Shown: one piece after another, positions 1-6,281 of the stretch | Position numbering within the stretch: the stretch's first letter is position 1 | Layout: every line of letters begins with the position of its first letter | DNA from: Chloroflexota bacterium | Lineage (GTDB): Bacteria > Chloroflexota > Chloroflexia > Thermomicrobiales > UBA6265 | Direction: 5' to 3' | DNA length: 8,619 nucleotides | Assembly (NCBI GenBank): GCA_023415845.1 | Contig: JAEZJB010000090.1 | Coordinates: 1 to 8,619, forward strand | Notes under the pieces: generated by a model | What the model was told of the DNA's origin: nothing | The model's database searches: none | The model's input: the letters and a program-made list of their open reading frames with translations, nothing else | Made by a program: the position numbers and the translations under genes

Positions 1-785
1 TGGGCCGGTTCGCCGAGTCGATCGGGGTGCCGGAACTCGCCGGTCCCTACCTTCTCACCGGGGCGGTGTTCCTGGCGGCCGCGGTGTTGATTACGCTCCT
101 GCTCCAACCCGATCCGCTTCTCGTGGCCCGTGATATCCGGATCCAGGCCGGTGAACTCAATGCCTCCACCGCACGCCAGAAGCGCCCGATCAGGCAGGTC
201 TTCGCCCAGATTCGCTCGATTCCCGCCGCCCTCTTGGGATTGACGTCCGTGGTGGTTGGTCACGCCGTCATGGTCTCGGTCATGTCGATGACCCCCGTGC
301 ACCTGCAGCACGACGGCGCGTCACTCCGCATCGTCGGCATCGTGATCAGTGCCCACATCACCGGCATGTACGTCGCATCACCACTGGTCGGAATCGGTGT
401 CGACCGCTACGGCCGTCGCCCGATGATGATGGTCGGCGCCCTCATCCTGTTGCTGGCCTGCGCCTTCGCCGGCACCGCCACCGGCCACGAAACGGTTCAG
501 CTGGGAATCGGCCTCACCCTCCTCGGGCTTGGCTGGAGTTGCACCCTGATTTCCGGCTCGACCCTGCTGACCGAATCGATCCCGATCGAGGACCGCCCCG
601 AAGCCCAGGGCACCACCGACCTGCTGATGGGGGTCGCCGGTGCCTCGGCGGGCCTGCTCTCGGGTCTGGTGGTTGGGCTCGGCTCGTACGCCCTGCTGAC
701 GGTCATCGCCAGCCTCGTCACCATTCCGCTGATCCTCTTCGTTCTCCGGCCCGCCGTCCTGGCTCGCCTTGTCCGCCCCGTCTAG
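1..785 (+). CDS. Major facilitator superfamily transporter, C-terminal part (5' end outside window)
   Basis: The reading frame is open from the left edge (the codons from position 3 already read GRFAESIGVPELAG) and ends at TAG 783-785, so about 260 residues are visible and the gene begins outside the window. Hydrophobic segments match TM6 to TM12 of a 12-helix MFS carrier: one near the left edge (LTGAVFLAAAVLITLLL), a charged central loop (QAGELNASTARQKRPIRQVF), then about six helices. Between two of them lies GVDRYGRRPMMMVG, the MFS loop signature (GxxxDRxGRR) as it recurs in the second half of the fold. The protein should be an inner-membrane secondary transporter, probably proton-coupled export or uptake. 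The substrate cannot be read from this part. It converges on the DinB gene with a 53-bp gap. The GTG at 27 is an internal codon, not a start. Confidence 0.88.
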   Translation, partial: GRFAESIGVPELAGPYLLTGAVFLAAAVLITLLLQPDPLLVARDIRIQAGELNASTARQKRPIRQVFAQIRSIPAALLGLTSVVVGHAVMVSVMSMTPVHLQHDGASLRIVGIVISAHITGMYVASPLVGIGVDRYGRRPMMMVGALILLLACAFAGTATGHETVQLGIGLTLLGLGWSCTLISGSTLLTESIPIEDRPEAQGTTDLLMGVAGASAGLLSGLVVGLGSYALLTVIASLVTIPLILFVLRPAVLARLVRPV

Positions 786-838
786 CAACGCCAACGGCAC
801 CAGCACTGGACGAACGGCGGCAGGTCCAGGCCAGGAGT

Positions 839-1318
839 TCAGCCCTGCTCGGCGTCCCACAGTTGTCGCTGAACCTGCAGGTGCCCAACGTGAACGGCTG
901 TGTGGTCGAGCGCATGCAACAGCACATCGGCCACCCGCCAGTCCCGCTCCTGGTAGCGTGGCTCGGTGGTCGAACGGCCCAGATCGTCGTAGGTGAGGTT
1001 CTCCAGCAGGTCGTGAACGCCCTGCAGCCAGCGATCGTAGCGAGCACGGATCTCGGTCAGGTCGCCGGTCGCCAGGAACTCCCCTTCACGCACCCGATTG
1101 GAGGGCTCTCCACCAACCGCATGCACGGTCATGAATTCGCCTGCCGAGACGATGTGGATCAGGATCGCGGCGAAAGTGTTCATTTCGTGACCACCTTCAG
1201 TGGCCGCAGCCGGCTTCCAGGTGTTGAACTGGTCGGCCGGAATCCCGTCGACCGCCGCGAAGATGTCATCCACCAGCGTCGTCAGGTGCCGCTCCATGGC
1301 GGTGCCAAAGGCGTTCAT
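839..1318 (-). CDS. DinB superfamily protein (putative metal-dependent enzyme)
   Basis: This encodes 159 residues from the chosen ATG, the normal size for the four-helix-bundle DinB/YfiT superfamily. The predicted metal ligands are one His in helix 2 (AAILIHIVSAG, H55) and two in the last long helix (ALDHTAVHVGHLQVQRQLW, H139 and H143), which is the family's His triad with the typical HxxxHxGH/Q spacing. Some family members are thiol S-transferases (bacillithiol or mycothiol dependent); others have no known role, and the substrate here is unknown. Start choice: ATG at 1318 has GGAG eight bases upstream. A GTG at 1345 would add nine residues (SQRPGADE) and overlap the upstream stop codon as GTGA, but has no clear Shine-Dalgarno. 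It is the last gene of the minus-strand block, 23 bp after the MBL hydrolase, so probably co-transcribed with it. Confidence 0.82.
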   Translation of the reverse strand: MNAFGTAMERHLTTLVDDIFAAVDGIPADQFNTWKPAAATEGGHEMNTFAAILIHIVSAGEFMTVHAVGGEPSNRVREGEFLATGDLTEIRARYDRWLQGVHDLLENLTYDDLGRSTTEPRYQERDWRVADVLLHALDHTAVHVGHLQVQRQLWDAEQG

Positions 1319-1341
1319 CTCGTCTGCTCCAGGTCTCTGGC

Positions 1342-1968
1342 TCACGCCGGGGAGATGCCCCGAATCCAGGGGCGCTCGTTGCCAATCGTGGTCGGCAGGC
1401 CATGGCCATTCATCACCACCAGCGAATCCGGCAGCTCCAGCAGCCGCAGCAGCGAACGGTTCATCACTGCCTGGTCCGAACCGGGAATGTCGGTGCGGCC
1501 GTGACCACCCGGGAACAGGATGTCGCCACCCAGGAACACATCCTGATCGGTGTTGACCAGCGCGATATGTCCCACGTCATGCCCTGGCAGGTGCATCACG
1601 TCGAAGACGGTTTCGCCCACCGTCACCGTATCGCCATCGGCCAGCGTGGCATCGACGGTGCCAGGCTCGATCTCGATCGGCAAACCTGCCCCGGGCTGGA
1701 CGATTCGATCGACGACCAGTTCGTGCGCCCACACCGGCACACCGAAGGTGCGGGCCACGGCCGCCACGTCACCAATGTGGTCCCAATGGCCGTGGGTGAT
1801 GACGAGCGCCTTGACGTTCCCCCCGTTTTCCCGCGCCGCCTGGGCAATCAGGCTGAGGCTGCCCGGCGGGGCATCGACCACGATCGCGTCATTCGTGGCA
1901 TCGTCGACCACGAGATAGGCGTTGGTCTCCAGGGGACCAGCCGGAATCCGCGTAATACTCACACTCAT
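1342..1968 (-). CDS. MBL-fold metallo-hydrolase (glyoxalase II-like)
   Basis: From ATG 1968 the product has 208 residues, the size of the small YcbL/glyoxalase II-like branch. The binuclear metal site is complete: HxHxDH in ITHGHWDHIGD (H59, H61, D63, H64), His in LPGHDVGH (H130), bridging Asp in FLGGDILF (D149) and the last His in VMNGHGLPTTIGNER (H189). The N-terminus GPLETNAYLVVDD is the usual first strand. The enzyme is predicted to be a cytosolic Zn/Fe hydrolase, typically of thioesters or related esters; sequence alone does not separate glyoxalase II, persulfide dioxygenase and other activities. Start: ATG 1968 has AGGA seven bases upstream and matches where the family starts. The frame stays open to a TTG at 2064 and includes another ATG at 2022 with GAGGATCAG before it, so a 222-residue form is possible. 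It follows pxpBC in the same block. Confidence 0.88.
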   Translation of the reverse strand: MSVSITRIPAGPLETNAYLVVDDATNDAIVVDAPPGSLSLIAQAARENGGNVKALVITHGHWDHIGDVAAVARTFGVPVWAHELVVDRIVQPGAGLPIEIEPGTVDATLADGDTVTVGETVFDVMHLPGHDVGHIALVNTDQDVFLGGDILFPGGHGRTDIPGSDQAVMNRSLLRLLELPDSLVVMNGHGLPTTIGNERPWIRGISPA

Positions 1969-2060
1969 GGGAACGTCCTGTCCGTCAGCGAATACCTCTG
2001 CTCCGGAGCGTAGCACAGGCATCTGATCCTCACTCCGGGTCAGTCCCGGGTCAGATCCGA

Positions 2061-3671
2061 TCAACTGGCATCCACAAAACGCACCGTGTCTCCCGGCTTG
2101 AGCTGGCCAAGCGCATCGAGATCGGCCGACACCACCACCGCGATCTTCGGGTAGCCCCCAATCGTCGCCCGCCCCGGCAGCATCACGATCGGCTGCCCCT
2201 CGCCCGTGACCTGGATCGCGCCCGTCACCATCCCCTCGGAGATGACGTCCGCCCCACCCTGCGGAACGATCGTGGAGCCCGCCAGTCGTAACCCCATCCG
2301 GTTGGACGACGGTGAAACCGTAAACACTCCATCGAGAAACGTCCGCCAGGTTTCCTCGCTGAATCGTTCACGTTGCGGCCCCGGTAACACCCGGATCACC
2401 GATGCCCCCGACACAAGTTCTCCCGGCACCCGGAGGCCGTCACCTCGCCGCATGCCAGCGCGCAACCGATCACCCGCCCGCAGCGGACGTCCCTCATAGC
2501 CTCCGAAGCCCGCGGTCAGGTCGGTTGACCTGCTCCCCAGTAGCACCGGCCCCTCGATTCCACCCTGCAGGCAGAGGTAGGCCCGCGCACCCGTCCGCGG
2601 CGGTTCGGCGGAAAACCGCAATTTGTCCCCCGGTTTGACGACCCGCACTGCCCCGACCGGCAAGGGCAGGTCGTTCAGCATGGCCCGAAAGTCAGCCCCG
2701 GTCAGCACGATCCGGGTCGGCCGCAGAAACCGGATTCTCGGCCCCACCAGCGTCATTTCCAGCTCCGCCGCATCATCGGGGTTGCCCAGCAAACGATTCC
2801 CGGCAATCAGGGCGGCCCGGTCGGCGGCACCCCCTGGCGAAACTCCCATCTGCCCGTATCCGGGTCGTCCGAGGTCCTGCACCGTGTCCTGAAGTCCGGG
2901 CGCCACAACCTCGAGCATTGCCGCGGCGTGTCTGCGCACCGGAACCATCTTTGGCGGAGGCAACGCCCCTGGATCGACCGCTGCCGGATCCTGCCTGAAC
3001 CGCACTCGGTCCCCTGCTCGCAACAGCGAGGCCGGATTCCGGTTCGGGTCGAACAGGCGTAACCCTGTCCGTCCGATCACGTTCCAGCCGCCTGGAGTCG
3101 CCAGCGAGTAGACACCGGTCTGGGCTCCGCCAATTCCCACCGATCCAGCCGGCACCCGGGTTCGTGGGGTCACTCGGCGCGGTGTAGCCAGTTCCGCGGG
3201 CAGCCCGATCAGGAAGGCGAACCCCGGCGCAAACCCGATCGCCCCCACCTGGTAGGTGCCTCCAGCATGGCGGTCGATGATCTCCTGCGCGGAAAGACCG
3301 GTCGCCGTCGCCACGTCGAGCAGGTCTGGGCCCGCCTCCCCGCCATAGGCCACCGGTATGTCGATCTCGTCCGGGGGCGAAACATCGAGCGACTCCCGTT
3401 CAAGGCGTCGCCAGCCCTCCCGGACCAGGTCCCGCAGGTGATCGCCGTCCGCCGCAACCGGGTCCAGGATCAGCACCATGGTGGTGTACGAAGGGATGAC
3501 GTCGAGCACGCCCGCTTCCCGGCGGTTCATCACATACTCGGCCAGGCGCACGATCCGGCGGCTCAGATCGGCATCGATCTGCTCGCCAAAGCGGAAGAGC
3601 AAACCATGGTCTGCCAATGGATAAACAGGTACGGAATGATCGTCATCTCCGGCACGCCGAATCCATCTCAC
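2061..3671 (-). CDS. pxpBC: 5-oxoprolinase subunits B and C, natural fusion (PxpB-PxpC)
   Basis: This 536-residue protein joins two normally separate subunits of the ATP-dependent bacterial 5-oxoprolinase, which works with PxpA to convert 5-oxoproline to glutamate in the cytosol. Residues about 14-228 are PxpB (KipI/allophanate hydrolase subunit 1 fold): VYPLADHGLLFRFG near the start, GAIGFAPGFAFLIGLP at 143-158, and TPRTRVPAGSVGIGGAQTG at 168-186 followed by GGWNVIGRT. Residues about 252-533 are PxpC (KipA, subunit 2): LEVVAPGLQDTVQDLGRPGY at 253-272, GGIEGPVLLGSRSTD at 370-384, GAIQVTGEGQPIVMLP and IGGYPKIAVV near the end. A proline-rich linker (DPGALPPPKMVPVRR, about 233-247) joins them. 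Near 498-505 the sequence reads MLPGRATIGGYP, where PxpC proteins usually have a form like DRQTTGGYP as I recall it. The GTG start at 3671 overlaps the pxpA stop codon (GTGA), indicating translational coupling; no better in-frame start was found. Confidence 0.95.
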   Translation of the reverse strand: MRWIRRAGDDDHSVPVYPLADHGLLFRFGEQIDADLSRRIVRLAEYVMNRREAGVLDVIPSYTTMVLILDPVAADGDHLRDLVREGWRRLERESLDVSPPDEIDIPVAYGGEAGPDLLDVATATGLSAQEIIDRHAGGTYQVGAIGFAPGFAFLIGLPAELATPRRVTPRTRVPAGSVGIGGAQTGVYSLATPGGWNVIGRTGLRLFDPNRNPASLLRAGDRVRFRQDPAAVDPGALPPPKMVPVRRHAAAMLEVVAPGLQDTVQDLGRPGYGQMGVSPGGAADRAALIAGNRLLGNPDDAAELEMTLVGPRIRFLRPTRIVLTGADFRAMLNDLPLPVGAVRVVKPGDKLRFSAEPPRTGARAYLCLQGGIEGPVLLGSRSTDLTAGFGGYEGRPLRAGDRLRAGMRRGDGLRVPGELVSGASVIRVLPGPQRERFSEETWRTFLDGVFTVSPSSNRMGLRLAGSTIVPQGGADVISEGMVTGAIQVTGEGQPIVMLPGRATIGGYPKIAVVVSADLDALGQLKPGDTVRFVDAS

Positions 3672-4447
3672 CGTGGCCGCCCTGGCCGCTCGATCGAGAT
3701 GCCTTCCGCCACGAATCTCCTCTTCAGCGCCTCGGCAATCGCCACCGCCGACGGAGTATCGGAGTGGATGCAGATGGTATCGGCAGTCATCGGGATCACC
3801 TCACCATCGATTGTCTCGATCACACCGTCACGCACCAGGCCCACCATCCGGTCGCCAATCTGGTCCAGATCCTCGATCACCGCTCCGGTTCGGGACCGAG
3901 GGACCAGCGAACCGTCAGCGAGATAAGCCCGGTCAGCAAACGCTTCACACACGACCCGGAGGCCAGCCGCTGTCCCCGCGTCAGCCAGCGCTGTGCCCGG
4001 AATCGCGAAAAAGAGCAGGTCGGGATCGACGGAGGCCACACCATCCGCGATTGCCTCCGCCACCACTGGATCGTGAACCGCCAGGTTGTAAAGAGCGCCA
4101 TGCGCCTTCACGTGCTGCAGACTGGTTCCCGCCGCCCGGCAGAACGCAGCCAGCGCCCCGACCTGGTAGATCACGTCCGCCCGAATCTCCGCTGCGGTGC
4201 ACTGCATCGTTCGGCGTCCGAAGCCGAGGCGATCGGGGAACCCCGGATGCGCCCCGATCCCCACCCCGGCGTCGATCGCCCTCGCCACGGTCCGTTCCAT
4301 CATCAGGGCGTCTCCACCGTGATAGCCACAGGCGACGTTGGCACTCGAGATCAATGGAAAGAGGGCTTCATCAGCACCCACTCGAAAGGGACCGAATCCC
4401 TCCCCCAGGTCGCTGTTCAGGTCAATGGCGAATGTCTCGTCCGGCAT
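3668..4447 (-). CDS. pxpA: 5-oxoprolinase subunit A (PxpA, LamB/YcsF family)
   Basis: PxpA is the partner of PxpB and PxpC in ATP-dependent cleavage of 5-oxoproline to glutamate. The 259 residues match the family's usual length of about 250. Family landmarks are all present: IDLNSDLGEGFG at 8-19, ANVACGYHGGD at 36-46, IGAHPGFPDRLGFGRR at 64-79, HVKAHGALYNLA at 112-123, VPRSRTGAVIED at 182-193 and CIHSDTPSAV at 226-235. The conserved Asp and His residues in these blocks are likely catalytic. The ATG at 4447 has GAGGA eight bases upstream. It lies 11 bp after the sunset-domain gene and overlaps the pxpBC start by four bases, so the three genes should be one transcript. The protein has no signal peptide or membrane segment and should be cytosolic. 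Nothing odd was seen in the gene. Confidence 0.96.
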   Translation of the reverse strand: MPDETFAIDLNSDLGEGFGPFRVGADEALFPLISSANVACGYHGGDALMMERTVARAIDAGVGIGAHPGFPDRLGFGRRTMQCTAAEIRADVIYQVGALAAFCRAAGTSLQHVKAHGALYNLAVHDPVVAEAIADGVASVDPDLLFFAIPGTALADAGTAAGLRVVCEAFADRAYLADGSLVPRSRTGAVIEDLDQIGDRMVGLVRDGVIETIDGEVIPMTADTICIHSDTPSAVAIAEALKRRFVAEGISIERPGRPR

Positions 4448-4458
4448 CAGGCAGTTCC

Positions 4459-4875
4459 TCAGGCTTTCGAGTGGCGAAGTCCCGCCGCTTCGGCTGCTTC
4501 TGGTGTCCGAAAGAACCTGTCGGCTACGGTTCGATCGTAGGCAAACCCACCTGGCACGTGATAGATCCCCGATCGGATGTTTCCCTTGATCGGATATCCG
4601 GCCGGCGCCTCATGACCGCCATTACCCGGCATCGAATCCGCCAGGTCCTCGCCATCACCCATTGCTGGCGCAGGAGGTTCGTCCGCCATCGGTTCGGGAT
4701 CAGCAGCGACAGGCTGGGCGGGTGGCGGAGTCTGCGGCTGCATCGCAGGCGGGGCCGGCGCCAGCGCCGTCCGGGGACGGAGCGCCATGCCCACCGCCCC
4801 GAAAATCACCCCCACCACGAAGGCGCCCAGCATCGAACCAACAATCAACAGGCGGTTATCGTCGTTACGCCGCAT
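4459..4875 (-). CDS. Membrane-anchored protein with proline-rich linker and C-terminal sunset-type domain
   Basis: This encodes 138 residues. Residues about 9-32 form one transmembrane helix (LLIVGSMLGAFVVGVIFGAV) after a short charged N-terminus (MRRNDDNR). Residues 35-92 are a low-complexity linker rich in Pro, Ala and acidic residues. The C-terminal 45 residues contain YPIKGNIRSGIYHVPGG, then YDRT, RFFRTPEAAEAAGLRHSK, the pattern of the small 'sunset' domain found in many bacterial envelope proteins and at the ends of some nucleases; its biochemical role is not established to my knowledge. The likely topology is an N-terminal anchor with the domain outside the membrane. ATG at 4875 follows AAGGTGG by six bases; an upstream ATG at 4980 would add 35 residues that resemble nothing and run through the promoter region, so I reject it. 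It is the first gene of the block, 11 bp before pxpA. Any functional link to 5-oxoprolinase is unknown. Confidence 0.8.
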   Translation of the reverse strand: MRRNDDNRLLIVGSMLGAFVVGVIFGAVGMALRPRTALAPAPPAMQPQTPPPAQPVAADPEPMADEPPAPAMGDGEDLADSMPGNGGHEAPAGYPIKGNIRSGIYHVPGGFAYDRTVADRFFRTPEAAEAAGLRHSKA

Positions 4876-5112
4876 ATGGGACCACCTTCCTCGTGCTGGT
4901 GATGCCTCACCAGCCGGGTATCTCCGGAGATCGATGGGGATAATGGTAAACTTCTCTGTATCGCCCGTCTGCCAGCTCACCAGTGCCGGTCAGACCTGTC
5001 CCTGCTGGCAACTGTTCGTGTTCACACTCGCAGTTGTCCCCACTTTCCACAATTCAGTCCCCATTGCTCCCGTCGTCCGCCTTCCGTTTCCCGGAGCTCC
5101 CCCTTCACGCCC
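4876..5112. promoter_or_regulatory. Divergent intergenic region between the pxp block and rlmN
   Basis: This 237-bp region must hold the promoters for both the minus-strand block and rlmN. It contains the perfect 12-bp palindrome at 4920-4931, an AT-richer patch at 4939-4960 (GATAATGGTAAAC), and two adjacent TTGTCCCCA/CTTTCCACA 9-mers at 5034-5051. A GATAAT hexamer at 4939-4944 resembles a -10 box on the plus strand, but no matching -35 lies upstream; no convincing sigma-70 pair was found on either strand. The stretch just before rlmN (5084-5112) is pyrimidine-rich. Confidence 0.5.
4920..4931. promoter_or_regulatory. 12-bp perfect palindrome ATCTCCGGAGAT, candidate operator
   Basis: ATCTCCGGAGAT equals its own reverse complement. 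It lies 44 bp upstream of the ATG of the sunset-domain gene, in the leader of the minus-strand block, and next to the AT-richer patch where a promoter is most likely. Its core CTCCGGAG recurs at 2001-2008 upstream of the MBL gene. The symmetry and position suit a dimeric repressor site; no regulator gene is present in the window to pair with it. Confidence 0.3.
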
Positions 5113-6231
5113 ATGAACCAGCCAGATTCCACCACCGTCGATCTCGCGATCACGCCTCGTCCCGCTTCCCGCCGTCAACGCCCGGTCGGTCTCTACGATC
5201 TCACCTTCAGCCAGCTGGAGGAGCGTCTGACCGAACTCGATGCCCCCGCCTGGCGGGCCCGCCAGATCTACGATTGGGCCTACGCCAAGAAGGTCACCGG
5301 CTGGGATGGCATGAAGAACCTGCCGTCCGCGCTCCGGGCTACCCTCACCGAGTCACTTCCGTTCGCCACCATGAAGCCGGTCAGGGAACAGGTCACCGAC
5401 AACGGTGACACCTACAAGACGCTCTACGAAACCTTCGACGGTCAGTTCGTCGAAACCGTGCTGATGCTCTACCCCGACCGCGCAACGGTCTGCGTCTCAT
5501 GTCAGGTAGGATGCGCGGTGGGCTGTGCGTTCTGCGCCACCGGCCTTGGCGGATTGATGCGCAACCTCACCGCCGGCGAAATCGTCCAGCAAACCGTCGA
5601 TGCGGCTCGTCGCGCCGGGGAACTCGGTCGCTCCCTCACCAACCTTGTCATGATGGGCATGGGCGAGCCACTCCAGAACTACGTCGACACCATGCGCTTC
5701 GTCGAGATCATCCACGACCCCCGCGGGCTGAATTTCGGCGCTCGGCGCATCACGATCTCGACCTCGGGCATCGTTCCGCGCATCGACGCGCTTGCCGAGG
5801 AGCCGCTGCAGGTCAACCTCGCCGTTTCGCTGCACGCCCCCAACGACGAACTGCGCTCCAGCCTCGTACCGATCAACAAGCGATACCCCATCGCCGACTT
5901 GATGGCGGCCTGCGATCGCTACACAGCCAAAACCGGCCGCCGCATCTCGTTCGAATATGCCCTGATGAATGGCGTGAACTCATCGGACGAAATCGCCCGC
6001 GAACTCGGCCAGTTACTGAAAGGCCGGCTCTGTCACGTCAACGTGATTCCGTTCAATCCGGTCGAGGTGCTGGAGTTCGAACGGCCCGATCCGGTCGGCA
6101 TCGAGCGCTTCGCCGAGGTCCTGCGCTCCACCGGCATTCCCACTACCGTCCGCTACTCCCGGGGTGTGGAAATCGACGCCGCCTGTGGACAACTTCGCCA
6201 CAAGCACCAGCAGGCAGTCGCCTCTGCGTAA
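5113..6231 (+). CDS. rlmN: Dual-specificity RNA methyltransferase RlmN (23S rRNA A2503 / tRNA A37, radical SAM)
   Basis: RlmN adds a methyl group to C2 of A2503 in the peptidyl-transferase centre of 23S rRNA and to A37 of some tRNAs. The 372 residues fit the family. After an N-terminal RNA-binding part (LYDLTFSQLEERL from 27, WRARQIYDW from 47) comes the radical-SAM core with CxxxCxxC at C134, C138 and C141 (QVGCAVGCAFCATG). C127 in TVCVSCQ corresponds to the second catalytic Cys, and C358 in RGVEIDAACGQLR to the methyl-carrying Cys, so the two-Cys mechanism is intact. E114 (FVETVLM), GMGEPLQNY and SLHAPNDELRSSLVPINK are further family blocks. ATG 5113 is the only sensible start, but no Shine-Dalgarno is well placed: the nearest GGAG is 16 bases upstream, within a pyrimidine-rich leader. 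The GNAT gene follows 50 bp later and may be co-transcribed. Confidence 0.97.
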   Translation: MNQPDSTTVDLAITPRPASRRQRPVGLYDLTFSQLEERLTELDAPAWRARQIYDWAYAKKVTGWDGMKNLPSALRATLTESLPFATMKPVREQVTDNGDTYKTLYETFDGQFVETVLMLYPDRATVCVSCQVGCAVGCAFCATGLGGLMRNLTAGEIVQQTVDAARRAGELGRSLTNLVMMGMGEPLQNYVDTMRFVEIIHDPRGLNFGARRITISTSGIVPRIDALAEEPLQVNLAVSLHAPNDELRSSLVPINKRYPIADLMAACDRYTAKTGRRISFEYALMNGVNSSDEIARELGQLLKGRLCHVNVIPFNPVEVLEFERPDPVGIERFAEVLRSTGIPTTVRYSRGVEIDAACGQLRHKHQQAVASA

Positions 6232-6281
6232 CCAGTTGGTCGTCCAGCCTCCATACCATTCGTGCCAGGAAGGGGTCTCGC

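Noticed and set aside
806..829. Inverted repeat CTGGAC / GTCCAG (12-base loop) in the gap between the convergent MFS and DinB genes, as a bidirectional terminator
   Set aside because: The 6-bp stem with a long loop and no T tract on either strand is too weak to call; the location is right but the structure is not.
2510..2532. Imperfect inverted repeat GGTCA...TTGACC inside pxpBC
   Set aside because: A short stem within well-conserved coding sequence; expected by chance.
4876..4980. N-terminal extension of the sunset-domain protein to an ATG at 4980
   Set aside because: The added 35 residues precede the membrane helix without any recognisable pattern, and they cover the palindrome and AT-richer promoter patch. 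ATG 4875 has a strong ribosome binding site.
6184..6192. DnaA-box-like TGTGGACAA near the end of rlmN
   Set aside because: The bases encode the invariant Cys-Gly-Gln of the RlmN ACGQL motif, so the match is explained by coding constraint.
5499..6281. Long open frame upstream of the GNAT gene, in frame with it
   Set aside because: It overlaps rlmN in another frame and its translation is Arg/Pro-rich with no domain pattern, as expected for a shadow in GC-rich DNA. The GNAT has its own ATG and Shine-Dalgarno at 6282.
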